From assembly GCA_900546575.1 (NCBI GenBank), contig URDM01000079.1, positions 1-13,379 on the forward strand: DNA of 13,379 nt, in the 5' to 3' direction. The translations under genes and the position numbers were made by a program. The stretch comes from an uncultured Prevotella sp. Its GTDB lineage: Bacteria > Bacteroidota > Bacteroidia > Bacteroidales > Bacteroidaceae. Under the pieces are notes generated by a model that had not been told where the DNA came from, searched no databases, and saw nothing but the letters and a program-made list of their open reading frames with translations. Shown in pieces: positions 6,438 through 13,379 of the stretch; position 1 is the stretch's first letter; every line of letters starts with the position of its first letter.

Positions 6438-7631
6438 TTATTTCAAACGGGCCAATACTTCCTTGATACGGCGCATTGCCTCACGGATATTGTCGTCGCT
6501 TGTAGCATAGCTCATACGGAAGCACTCAGGATCTCCGAATGCATCGCCTCCAACTGTAGCCACATGACCTTCCTCAAGCAAGTACATTGCCAAATCGGTT
6601 GAATTCTGTATTGTACGCTTGCCGTCGGTCTTGCCATAGAAGCTTGAGCACTTCGGGAAGAGATAGAAAGCACCTTCCGGCTTGTTAACCTCAAGACCCG
6701 GAATATCCTTTGCAAGCTCTACAATAAGGTCGCGACGACGCTCAAACGCCTGGCGCATTGTCTCCACACACTCTTGTGATGTGGTGTATGCAGCCTCAGC
6801 AGCCTTCTGACTTACCGAGCAAGGGCCAGAAGTATATTGTCCCTGAAGCTTGTTGCATCCCTTGACAATCCATTCCGGAGCAGCGATGAAACCGATACGC
6901 CATCCCGTCATTGCGTATGCCTTAGACACACCGTTGACAATGATTGAACGTTCCTTCATGCCCGGGAACTGAGCGATACTCTCGTGATGACCTATATAAT
7001 TAATGTGTTCGTATATTTCATCAGCAAGCACATACAAGCCTTCATGACGCTTGATTACTTCAGCGAGAGCCTCAAGCTCTGCCTTAGAATATACGCTTCC
7101 GGTAGGATTGCTTGGCGAGCAGAGTATGAGCATACGTGTCTTGGGTGTAATAGCAGCCTCAAGCTGCTCCGGAGTAATCTTGAAGTCCTGCTCAAAACCG
7201 GCATTTACGATTACAGGATTACCACCCGCGAGTTTTACCATCTGAGGATAGCTTACCCAATACGGGGCAGGAATTATCACCTCTTCTCCGTCGTTGACAA
7301 GTGCCATAACGGTGTTGCATACGCTCTGCTTGGCTCCGTTCGACACGAGAATCTCAGCTGTAGTATAGTCGAGATTGTTCTCGTTCTTGAGTTTAGCCAC
7401 GATAGCCTTACGCAAATCCATGTATCCGGGAACCGGTGAGTAACGCGAGAAGTTCTCGTCGATAGCCTTCTTGGCCGCTTCCTTGATGTGGTCAGGAGTG
7501 TTAAAGTCGGGTTCACCGACACTGAGGTTGATAACGTCAACACCTTGTGCCTTCATCTCACCACTCTTCTGCGACATTGCAAGTGTCGCTGACGGTGCAA
7601 GACGATTGAGGCGATTTGATAATTCTGCCAT
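6438..7631 (-). CDS. aspC: Aspartate aminotransferase, PLP-dependent class I
   Basis: A 397-residue cytoplasmic enzyme exchanging an amino group between aspartate and 2-oxoglutarate to give oxaloacetate and glutamate. Family landmarks, counted from MAELSNRL, are INLSVGEPDFNTP (34-46), NGAKQ (98-102), SPSNPTG (172-178, Asn175 contacts PLP), ADEIYEHI (203-210, Asp204 and Tyr207), NGVSKAYAMTGWRIG (233-247, Lys237 forms the Schiff base) and FRMSYA with Arg372 for the substrate carboxylate. The frame stays open upstream to 7769, but the extra 46 residues are Asn/Ile/Phe-rich and unlike the family. They also overlap the promoter element at 7659-7666, so I chose the ATG at 7631, which gives the usual family length. 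Another substrate preference among class I enzymes cannot be excluded. Confidence 0.93.
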   Translation of the reverse strand: MAELSNRLNRLAPSATLAMSQKSGEMKAQGVDVINLSVGEPDFNTPDHIKEAAKKAIDENFSRYSPVPGYMDLRKAIVAKLKNENNLDYTTAEILVSNGAKQSVCNTVMALVNDGEEVIIPAPYWVSYPQMVKLAGGNPVIVNAGFEQDFKITPEQLEAAITPKTRMLILCSPSNPTGSVYSKAELEALAEVIKRHEGLYVLADEIYEHINYIGHHESIAQFPGMKERSIIVNGVSKAYAMTGWRIGFIAAPEWIVKGCNKLQGQYTSGPCSVSQKAAEAAYTTSQECVETMRQAFERRRDLIVELAKDIPGLEVNKPEGAFYLFPKCSSFYGKTDGKRTIQNSTDLAMYLLEEGHVATVGGDAFGDPECFRMSYATSDDNIREAMRRIKEVLARLK

Positions 7632-7658
7632 AATTTCAAGTCTCGTAATTATTTCTTG

Positions 7659-7690
7659 CAAAATTAAAAATAAATTCTGACTTATGCGAA
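7659..7690 (-). promoter_or_regulatory. Promoter of the aminotransferase gene
   Basis: On the minus strand 7666-7659 reads TAATTTTG (consensus TAnnTTTG). Twenty bases upstream 7690-7687 reads TTCG, one base from the -33 TTTG. The expected start of transcription leaves a leader of about 20 bases before the ATG at 7631. Confidence 0.5.
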
Positions 7691-7793
7691 GTTTTTCATT
7701 ACAATTAGAATACAAAAGGTTAAAAAAAGTTCTTATTACATTGCTTTTTATTTTGTTGAGCCTGTTCAACCCGTCGGTTCGGATAATTATGCG

Positions 7794-7801
7794 TAACTTT
7801 G
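7794..7801 (+). promoter_or_regulatory. -7 element of the envelope operon, very close to the start codon
   Basis: TAACTTTG followed by C matches the Bacteroidetes -7 consensus TAnnTTTG exactly. A -33 TTTG at normal spacing is not evident. The first ATG of the PH-domain gene is at 7811, only ten bases after this element, so the mRNA would have almost no leader. Confidence 0.5.
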
Positions 7802-7810
7802 CACTTGATT

Positions 7811-8203
7811 ATGGACAGAACATTTCATCAACAATTCAGCCCGCAGGCTTTCGCTGCCATACTGCTATTGGCAGCATGCGCATTATGGTGCTTTCTTGTA
7901 CGCACCGGCTTGACACCGCTAATCGGTTTGGCTTGCATGCTCGTGGGTGCAGCTGGCGTCGACCGATCAATCAACACCACATACACATTCACCACCGACG
8001 GACAGCTCGTCATTGCACGCGGACGTCTTGGCAAGCGTCTGGTCATACCCGTAGACGACATCATTTCGGCACGCAAGATTAAGGGCACGCTGATTGTGGC
8101 GAGCCACATTGTCATAGAATACGGCGCCAGCCACATCACCTACGCACAGCCGTCAGAGCCCGACGGATTCATCAGAGAGATAAAACGCAGACAAAAACAA
8201 TGA
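7811..8203 (+). CDS. Small membrane protein with a PH-like domain
   Basis: A 130-residue protein. Two hydrophobic segments (about 13-30 and 34-50) form a membrane hairpin. The remaining 75 residues are strand-rich (TTYTFTTDGQLVIARGRLGK, LVIPVDDIISARKI, LIVASHIVIEYG) and end in a basic helix. This resembles the bacterial PH-domain membrane proteins (YdbT/bPH family), which have no known enzymatic activity. A TTG four codons earlier overlaps the promoter element and is less likely as the start. The stop overlaps the ATG of the carboxypeptidase gene by four bases (ATGA), so the two are probably translated together. Assignment to the PH-like fold is from pattern only. Confidence 0.75.
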   Translation: MDRTFHQQFSPQAFAAILLLAACALWCFLVRTGLTPLIGLACMLVGAAGVDRSINTTYTFTTDGQLVIARGRLGKRLVIPVDDIISARKIKGTLIVASHIVIEYGASHITYAQPSEPDGFIREIKRRQKQ

Positions 8204-9465
8204 TTACACATTATAATATTATAACGCGCGCGGCTCTTATTATATGTCTGACATTTGCCGCCAACTTCAGCACACACGCTCAGGAAGACATCAGCGACGA
8301 CGAAGTTGTGACCGACTCGCTGCTCAACGACACACTCACAACATCACAACACGCCCTGCCATGGACCGAACAGATGCGCACTCACATCAACCGACTGCTC
8401 GAGAGCGACATGTTCCGCACATCGCAAGTGGGAATAATGGTGTACGACCTTGATGCCGACTCAACCATATATGCCCACAACGAGCGCCAGCTTATGCGTC
8501 CCGCATCTACAATGAAGGTGATAACAGCCATAACTGCCATTGACAAATTGGGTGGCAGCTATCGCTTCAAGACCGAACTATGCTACACAGGTGAGGTGAG
8601 CAACGGCACGCTTAACGGCAACGTTTACTGCGTAGGAGGATTCGACCCACGCTTCAACATCGACGACATGCGAGCCTTCGTGGAGGGCATACGCAAGATG
8701 GGTGTGGACACAATACGCGGCAACATCTATGCCGACAAGACCATGAAGAGTGCCGACACACTCGGTAGCGGATGGTGCTGGGACAACGACAACCCTATAC
8801 TTTCACCACTGCTTATCAGCCGTCGCAACGTATTTGTAAAGCGATTTGTCGACGAACTGCGTGAGGCAGGCATCGTGGTGGAAGCCACTTTGGGCGAGGC
8901 ACGCAAGCCTGACGATGCCTATTGCATAGCAAGCCGCTTCCACTCTATCGACCAGATACTGATGCGTATGCTCAAGGAGAGCGACAACCTGTATGCAGAA
9001 TCGATGTTCTACCAATTGGCTGCTTCTACTGGCAACCGACGTTCTACCGCCAAAGACGCTGCCACCGTTATAGGCCGGCTGATAAGCAAGGTTGGGCTCA
9101 ACCCACGACGATACAAGATTGCCGATGGATCGGGACTCTCATTATATAATTATGTGTCAGCCGAACTTGAGGTAAGGTTGCTGCGCTACGCTTTCCACAA
9201 CAACAATATCTATCTGCATCTGCATCCGGCATTGCCCGAAGCTGGTGTAGACGGCACCCTACGCCGACGTATGCGAGGCCCGTTCACACAAAGCAACGTG
9301 TTCGCCAAGACAGGTACAGTTGAAGGAATTTCATCGCTTGCGGGTTATTGTACAGCTGCCAACGGTCATCATCTGGCATTCTCCATAATCAACCAGGGCA
9401 TCATGCACCATTCCAATGGGCGTGCATTCCAAGACCGTGTATGCACTATACTGTGCCAACCATAA
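8200..9465 (+). CDS. dacB: D-alanyl-D-alanine carboxypeptidase/endopeptidase (PBP4 family, S13)
   Basis: A 421-residue exported enzyme that trims or cleaves peptidoglycan cross-links in the periplasm. A signal peptide (about 1-27, ending THA before QED) precedes a Ser/Thr/Asp-rich spacer. The three penicillin-binding motifs are present: SxxK as STMK (Ser103, Lys106), SxN as SDN (261-263) and KTG (370-372). DGSGLS (309-314) is also typical of the family. The interval between the first two motifs (about 155 residues) is long, as in PBP4, where an extra domain is inserted, but the protein is shorter than E. coli PBP4 (477). It overlaps the PH-domain gene by four bases and precedes the channel gene by nine, consistent with an envelope operon. 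Confidence 0.93.
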   Translation: MITHYNIITRAALIICLTFAANFSTHAQEDISDDEVVTDSLLNDTLTTSQHALPWTEQMRTHINRLLESDMFRTSQVGIMVYDLDADSTIYAHNERQLMRPASTMKVITAITAIDKLGGSYRFKTELCYTGEVSNGTLNGNVYCVGGFDPRFNIDDMRAFVEGIRKMGVDTIRGNIYADKTMKSADTLGSGWCWDNDNPILSPLLISRRNVFVKRFVDELREAGIVVEATLGEARKPDDAYCIASRFHSIDQILMRMLKESDNLYAESMFYQLAASTGNRRSTAKDAATVIGRLISKVGLNPRRYKIADGSGLSLYNYVSAELEVRLLRYAFHNNNIYLHLHPALPEAGVDGTLRRRMRGPFTQSNVFAKTGTVEGISSLAGYCTAANGHHLAFSIINQGIMHHSNGRAFQDRVCTILCQP

Positions 9466-9474
9466 CCGATTATT

Positions 9475-10638
9475 ATGAACGAAATAACAAAATACATAGA
9501 GCAGTTGCTTGCCTCCACCTCGCTAACAGGTGGATGGTTGTCGTTTGTCACCCTCTCTATGCTATTCGCCACCGTAGCACTCATAGCATGGCTTGTCTAC
9601 TTGCTGTGCATCAAGATAGTGTCGCCACTGGCCGCGCGCATCACAAGCCACACAGATGTTGTATGGGACGACTATCTGTTTAACCCACAGATAATCAGGG
9701 CTGCGTGCAACATTGTGCCTGCCATTATCGTTTGGATGCTTATGCCTCCGATATTTTCCGACCACCCGATAATACAGAGCCTCATCCTTAAGGCTACGGC
9801 TATATACATTACCATAGCCACTATGCGACTGGCTACCACCTTTATCGGCTCGCTCAAACTCTTCGACAATGACAACGACAAACGCTCCGCCACCCAGCAA
9901 TATCTGCATTCCTTCTGCGGAGTATTGAAGATTATCGTGCTGTTTCTCGGCGTCATTATCATCATTTCTATCATCATCGACCGCAGTCCGCTCACCCTTC
10001 TCGCCGGACTCGGTGCCACATCGGCTGTGCTTATGCTCGTGTTCAAGGACTCCATTACGGGGCTTGTGGCAGGCATACGTCTTACAAGCAACAACATGGT
10101 GCGCAAGGGCGACTGGATAACAGTAAGCAAAGCTGGCGCCAACGGTACTGTCGAGGACATCACGCTGTCTACCGTCAAGGTGCGCAACTTCGACAACACC
10201 ATCGTAACCGTACCTCCACAGAAGCTCATCGAAGACTCTTTCCAAAACTGGCAAGGCATGGAGGAAAGCTCAGGCCGACGCGTAACACGCACCATATACC
10301 TCGACTTTCGCTCTATAACCGTTGCATCCGACGAACTCAAGAAGGCTCTTGCAGCCGAAGGATTGATGAAACCGGAGGAAATGAACGGCAATGTCATCAA
10401 CCTTACGCTGTTCCGCCGATACATGGAGCGATGGCTCGAACAACGCGACGACGTAGTGACCAGTGCCACTTATCTGATGCATCTGCTCGACCCTACAGCA
10501 AACGGACTGCCCATAGAGATTTACTTCTTCCTCAAGCAGAAGGAATGGAAGGCATACGAACATCATCTCGCAGAGATAATGGAATGGACGTACGCTCTGC
10601 TGCCGAAGTTCGGGTTGAAGATATACCAGAGAATTTAA
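9475..10638 (+). CDS. MscS-family mechanosensitive channel (YbdG type)
   Basis: A 387-residue inner-membrane channel that would open under membrane tension to release solutes during osmotic downshock. Hydrophobic helices lie at about 22-46, 74-93, 103-123 and 145-167. The pore helix and first beta strands carry the MscS signature LLAGLGATSAVLMLVFKDSI (174-193), then GLVAGIRL, GDWITV, NGTVEDITLSTVKVRNFDNT and VPPQKLIEDSFQNW. The C-terminal part (about 262-387) is longer than in small MscS and resembles the YbdG/MscM subfamily. It begins nine bases after the carboxypeptidase gene. Both proteins protect or remodel the envelope, so joint expression is sensible. Confidence 0.92.
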   Translation: MNEITKYIEQLLASTSLTGGWLSFVTLSMLFATVALIAWLVYLLCIKIVSPLAARITSHTDVVWDDYLFNPQIIRAACNIVPAIIVWMLMPPIFSDHPIIQSLILKATAIYITIATMRLATTFIGSLKLFDNDNDKRSATQQYLHSFCGVLKIIVLFLGVIIIISIIIDRSPLTLLAGLGATSAVLMLVFKDSITGLVAGIRLTSNNMVRKGDWITVSKAGANGTVEDITLSTVKVRNFDNTIVTVPPQKLIEDSFQNWQGMEESSGRRVTRTIYLDFRSITVASDELKKALAAEGLMKPEEMNGNVINLTLFRRYMERWLEQRDDVVTSATYLMHLLDPTANGLPIEIYFFLKQKEWKAYEHHLAEIMEWTYALLPKFGLKIYQRI

Positions 10639-10682
10639 ACTTTATTCCACCATATTCTATACATTATTAATATTAGGCCACT

Positions 10683-12209
10683 GTGCTACAGGACGAACTG
10701 ATATACCGGATACGACAAAGCTTCGGTTTTGAGCCGACACTCGACCAAAACCACGCACTTACGACATTCGCCGCGTTCATGACCGACCGCGACGACCGTG
10801 CCGTCATGATACTGCGTGGCTCAGCCGGAACGGGTAAGACATCACTGTCGGGTGCTATAGTGCGCACTATGCTGCAACTTAAGCAACGCGTAGTGCTGCT
10901 TGCACCTACAGGACGTGCCGCCAAGGTGTTCGCTATCAATTCAGATACGCCTGCATCAACAATCCACCGCCGCATCTACCGACAGAAATCGCTCGAAGGC
11001 AACTTCTCGCTTGCACCCAACATGTACGCCGACACCCTGTTTATGGTCGACGAGGCGTCGATGATTGCAAACGAAGGACTGCAGGGATCGGTGTTCGGCA
11101 CGGGCTGTCTGCTCGACGATCTCGTGCAGTTTGTATATTCCGGACGCAACTGCCGACTGATGCTTATCGGCGACAAGGCGCAGCTTCCGCCCGTGGGCGA
11201 AGAAGAATCGCCAGCCCTGTGTGCCGACTTCATGAGCGGCTACGGACTGACCACATACGAGAGCGACCTTAATGAGGTGCTGCGCCAGAGTCAGGAATCG
11301 GGCATACTGTACAACGCCACCGTGATTCGCCAGATGATAACGCACGATGAAGCCACAGCTTTACCACAAATACGATTCAATGGTTTTGCCGACATAGTCA
11401 ATGTTCCGGGCGACGAACTCATCGAGTCGCTTGCCACAAGCTATTCAGAAGTGGGAATGGACGAGACGATGGTGGTGACACGAAGCAACAAGCGCGCCAA
11501 CATATTCAATCAGGGCATACGCAGCCAGGTGCTGTGGCGCGAGGAAGAACTGACATCGGGCGACTGGCTGATGATTGTCAAGAACAATTACTTCTGGACT
11601 GAGCAGGATGCCGCATTGAACAAAGCCGGACTTGCCAAAGACCCTACATCGCACAACGCCAACCCTTCTGCCGCACCCGCACCCAATACCCCTGCAGCCG
11701 ACAACCAGCAGCAAAGTAGCCCTACCCCATCGTTCATAGCCAACGGCGACCGTGCCGTGATACAGCGCGTGCGCAACCGCCGCGACCTGTACGGATTCCA
11801 CTTCGTCGACCTTTGGCTTCGATTTCCCGACTACGACAACTACGAGTTGCAAGTTACAGCAATGACCGACTCGCTCTCTACCGAAGCGCCAGCACTCACG
11901 CACGACCAGAATCAGCAGCTCTTCGAGCAGGTGATGCTCGATTATGCCGATGTGCCCACCAAGCCCGAACGCTACAAGAAGCTGAAGAAAGACCCCTACT
12001 ACAACGCTCTTCAGATAAAGTATGCCTACGCCGTGACCTGCCACAAGGCACAAGGCGGACAATGGGCACACGTATATGTAGACCAAGGCTACATGACCGA
12101 CGACATGCTTACGCCCGACTACATCCACTGGCTTTACACCGCCTTCACACGAGCCACCGACAAACTGTTTCTCGTCAACTGGCCCAAGACTCAGACCGAG
12201 AAGCAATGA
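10683..12209 (+). CDS. RecD-like superfamily 1 helicase/ATPase
   Basis: A 508-residue protein with SF1 helicase motifs: Walker A GSAGTGKT (46-53), motif Ia LLAPTGRAAKVF (72-83), Walker B MVDEASMI (121-128), motif III LIGDKAQLPPVG (161-172), a motif IV-like VVTRSNKRAN (264-273) and the C-terminal UvrD/RecD motifs YAVTCHKAQGGQW (449-461) and LYTAFTRATDKLFLV (484-498). The start is GTG at 10683: an in-frame stop lies three codons upstream and the next ATG would remove N-terminal family sequence. Between about 310 and 352 is a low-complexity Ala/Pro/Asn/Gln insert just before the segment FIANGDRAVIQRV. It probably acts in DNA repair or processing; the substrate is not known. A 44-base gap follows the channel gene, and the stop overlaps a potential start of the thioredoxin gene. 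Confidence 0.9.
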   Translation: MLQDELIYRIRQSFGFEPTLDQNHALTTFAAFMTDRDDRAVMILRGSAGTGKTSLSGAIVRTMLQLKQRVVLLAPTGRAAKVFAINSDTPASTIHRRIYRQKSLEGNFSLAPNMYADTLFMVDEASMIANEGLQGSVFGTGCLLDDLVQFVYSGRNCRLMLIGDKAQLPPVGEEESPALCADFMSGYGLTTYESDLNEVLRQSQESGILYNATVIRQMITHDEATALPQIRFNGFADIVNVPGDELIESLATSYSEVGMDETMVVTRSNKRANIFNQGIRSQVLWREEELTSGDWLMIVKNNYFWTEQDAALNKAGLAKDPTSHNANPSAAPAPNTPAADNQQQSSPTPSFIANGDRAVIQRVRNRRDLYGFHFVDLWLRFPDYDNYELQVTAMTDSLSTEAPALTHDQNQQLFEQVMLDYADVPTKPERYKKLKKDPYYNALQIKYAYAVTCHKAQGGQWAHVYVDQGYMTDDMLTPDYIHWLYTAFTRATDKLFLVNWPKTQTEKQ

Positions 12210-12238
12210 CACGTTCTATTATTCCAATACATAAGCAT

Positions 12239-12805
12239 ATGAAACACTTTAAGCTTTTCTTATTGGCATTGGCTATGACCGCCATGCCACAAGCCATTAA
12301 CGCTCAGGCGCAGACCAATGCACAAACTATGGCTGCCGACGACCTTGATGCCAAGTACGCCACCGAACTTCTGAAGCCCGGCACCGAGGCTCCCGAGATT
12401 GCGCTCAACACTATCGACGGCAAGCAGTTCACGCTGAAGAGTCTGCGTGGCAAATACGTAGTGCTCGACTTCTGGGCTTCGTGGTGTTCCGACTGTCGCA
12501 GAGACGCGCCCAACATCGTAGCCCTGTACAACAAGTTCCATCAAAAAGGAGTGGAATTTGTAGGCGTTTCGTTCGACAGAAACAACGAGTCGTGGAAGAA
12601 CGGAGTGGCTAAACTTGCACTGCCCTACACCCAGGTGAGCGATTTGAAGAACATGCGCGAGTCGCCCGTATCATTGGCTTACCACATCAAGTGGATTCCT
12701 TCGGTCTACGTCATCGACCCCGAGGGCAAGGTTGCATTGGCAACAGTAATGTCCGAAAAAGTCGACGCTTTCCTCACATCAGTATACCCCGACTGCGCCG
12801 AATGA
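12239..12805 (+). CDS. Exported TlpA/ResA-like thioredoxin-fold protein
   Basis: A 188-residue secreted thiol-disulfide oxidoreductase. The signal peptide is about 1-22 (MKHFKLFLLALAMTAM, cleavage after INA). The AhpC/TSA-Redoxin type domain starts near 46 (KPGTEAPEIALNTIDGKQFTLKSLRGKYVV). The active site is WCSDC with Cys83 and Cys86, and the cis-proline is Pro154 in KWIPSVYVID. Such proteins reduce or repair disulfides in the periplasm; the partner is unknown. An earlier in-frame ATG at 12206 overlaps the helicase stop as ATGA and would add 11 residues before the signal peptide. I prefer 12239 because the basic-hydrophobic signal begins there, but coupled translation from 12206 is possible. 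This is the last gene of the plus-strand group. Confidence 0.9.
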   Translation: MKHFKLFLLALAMTAMPQAINAQAQTNAQTMAADDLDAKYATELLKPGTEAPEIALNTIDGKQFTLKSLRGKYVVLDFWASWCSDCRRDAPNIVALYNKFHQKGVEFVGVSFDRNNESWKNGVAKLALPYTQVSDLKNMRESPVSLAYHIKWIPSVYVIDPEGKVALATVMSEKVDAFLTSVYPDCAE

Positions 12806-12880
12806 CCCTTACAAATACAAAAATAACTGACAAATAATATTTCTTAGAGTCAAAATATTCATTTATATAAAATATTTTGC

Positions 12881-12888
12881 TATCTTTG
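12881..12888 (+). promoter_or_regulatory. -7 promoter element ahead of the structured RNA
   Basis: TATCTTTG followed by CA is an exact match to TAnnTTTG, in a very AT-rich context (12851-12880). A -33 TTTG at the usual spacing is not clear; the TTTG at 12876-12879 is too close. Transcription would start near 12893-12896. Confidence 0.55.
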
Positions 12889-12892
12889 CAAA

Positions 12893-13284
12893 CGATAATG
12901 GTAGACAAAGACTTATAACAAGCCTTTCTACCGAGTATTAACTTAAACTCTTTTGTAACAAGAAATAGAAATTAAAACTATGACGCTATTGCTGCAAGAC
13001 TTCAGAATGCCTAAGCAGTAATGCCAATACTGTCTAAAGATAGTACTGAGCAGATTATTACAATCAAAGCGTCTATCGTTCGTTTTCATCTTTAGATATT
13101 GAGCTTTTTGCTCTTGTTCTCATATATCAGAATACCGCCAATATTCACAAACAACACAGAGAACAAGCAGAGGGAAGGTTCACGCTTTTATGGCGTGAGC
13201 CGTTCTGTGTTTGTATGTGTTGTTAGGTCACTTGGCGGTAACCTTGATGTAGACAAACCACGAACGGTTGCACGCCTTTTTTTT
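12893..13284 (+). ncRNA. Candidate structured RNA of about 390 nt (ncRNA or attenuated leader)
   Basis: Bounded by a promoter element and a T8 tract, with no credible protein. Visible helices: 12900-12905/12927-12932 (6 bp); a three-way junction with 12982-12987/13068-13073 (6 bp) enclosing 12988-12995/13015-13022 (8 bp, one G-U) and 13028-13034/13039-13045 (7 bp, one G-U); and a long interrupted hairpin 13133-13141/13232-13240 (9 bp), 13150-13158/13216-13224 (9 bp) and 13177-13185/13193-13201 (9 bp, one G-U). Alternative pairings exist: 13033-13041 with 13088-13096 (9 bp), and the terminator stem 13192-13205/13262-13276. I do not see the hallmarks of tmRNA, RNase P RNA or tRNA. Identity unknown; start and end are estimates. 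Confidence 0.5.
13192..13284 (+). terminator. Intrinsic terminator with a 14-bp stem and T8 tract
   Basis: GGCGTGAGCCGTTC (13192-13205) pairs with 13262-13276 (GAACGGTT, bulged G13270, CACGCC), giving 14 pairs with one G-U. Eight Ts (13277-13284) follow at once. The loop is long (56 bases). The upstream arm also takes part in the exclusive hairpin 13177-13201, so this terminator may be conditional. Confidence 0.6.
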
Positions 13285-13334
13285 ATTTACTTTTTTCTTA
13301 TTTTTAACAATAGTTCGTTAAAATTTGAGATAAA

Positions 13335-13374
13335 GGCTAAGCAGTTTTACGCTGCCAGCCAAAGAGTTCTTTGA
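13335..13374 (+). promoter_or_regulatory. boxB-like hairpin and boxA-like element, possible rRNA operon leader
   Basis: GGCT-AA-GCAG (13335-13344) pairs with CTGC-C-AGCC (13352-13360) as a hairpin. Six bases later GTTCTTTGA (13366-13374) matches the bacterial rRNA antitermination boxA core (TGYTCTTTGA-like). Hairpin followed by boxA is the order in rRNA leaders. No 16S sequence is within the window, so this is a prediction about what lies beyond its end. Confidence 0.35.
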
Positions 13375-13379
13375 TAGTA

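Noticed and set aside
7632..7769. 46-residue N-terminal extension of the aminotransferase
   Set aside because: Composition unlike the family, overlap with the promoter element, and the ATG at 7631 gives the normal family length.
9562..10469. Long minus-strand frames opposite the channel gene
   Set aside because: Antisense shadows of a well-supported MscS-family gene, with no family motifs of their own.
11445..12212. 255-codon minus-strand frame opposite the helicase
   Set aside because: Antisense shadow rich in Val, Gly and Cys, while the plus strand carries complete helicase motifs.
11813..12238. Long N-terminal extension of the thioredoxin gene
   Set aside because: Overlaps the helicase in another frame and would place the signal peptide in the middle of the protein.
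12893..13284. Known RNA identity as tmRNA or RNase P RNA
   Set aside because: The length is in range, but I find no RNase P core (GGAAAGTCC-like) and no tRNA-like end with CCA, so I did not assign either.
13099..13374. 91-codon plus-strand frame at the right end
   Set aside because: It starts at a TTG, runs through the paired arms and T-tract of the structured RNA and has no recognisable domain.

Overview
The window looks like a chromosomal piece of a Bacteroidales bacterium, most likely Prevotellaceae or a close relative. Evidence: several upstream regions carry the Bacteroidetes -7 promoter element TAnnTTTG; Shine-Dalgarno sequences are mostly absent; and the gene set is typical of the order (ExbB with two ExbDs and a TonB with an N-terminal cytoplasmic extension, a periplasmic TPR protein, and a TlpA-like thioredoxin). 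The genus is inferred from overall impression only.

Layout. Bases 1-658 hold no convincing gene. An intrinsic terminator for a gene left of the window (20-80) is followed by a 220-bp array of twenty 11-bp units (99-318), three 21-bp tandem units (458-520) and the terminator of the next operon (584-615). From 6269 down to 659 on the minus strand lies an envelope-energising cluster, in transcription order exbB, exbD, exbD, tonB, an orphan PstS-like lipoprotein and a TPR protein. The ExbB/ExbD/TonB proteins would pass the proton-motive force to outer-membrane TonB-dependent receptors. The last two genes are exported proteins of unknown role, separated from tonB by a structured leader that looks like an attenuator. 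Upstream, also on minus, is a PLP-dependent aspartate aminotransferase (6438-7631).

A divergent promoter region (7632-7810) leads to a plus-strand group: small PH-domain membrane protein, PBP4-type D-Ala-D-Ala carboxypeptidase, MscS/YbdG-type channel, RecD-like helicase and secreted TlpA-like thioredoxin. Two pairs overlap by ATGA. The first three genes concern the cell envelope; the helicase is the odd member.

Bases 12806-13379 are non-coding but structured. A good -7 promoter is followed by about 390 nt with several long perfect helices and a 14-bp terminator stem ending in eight Ts. One arm of the terminator stem can instead form a local hairpin, so two exclusive folds are possible. The last 45 bases contain a hairpin followed by a boxA-like GTTCTTTGA, as found in rRNA operon leaders, so an rRNA operon may begin just beyond the window. 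The strongest candidates for something undescribed are this RNA, the leader between tonB and the PstS-like gene, and the 11-bp array.
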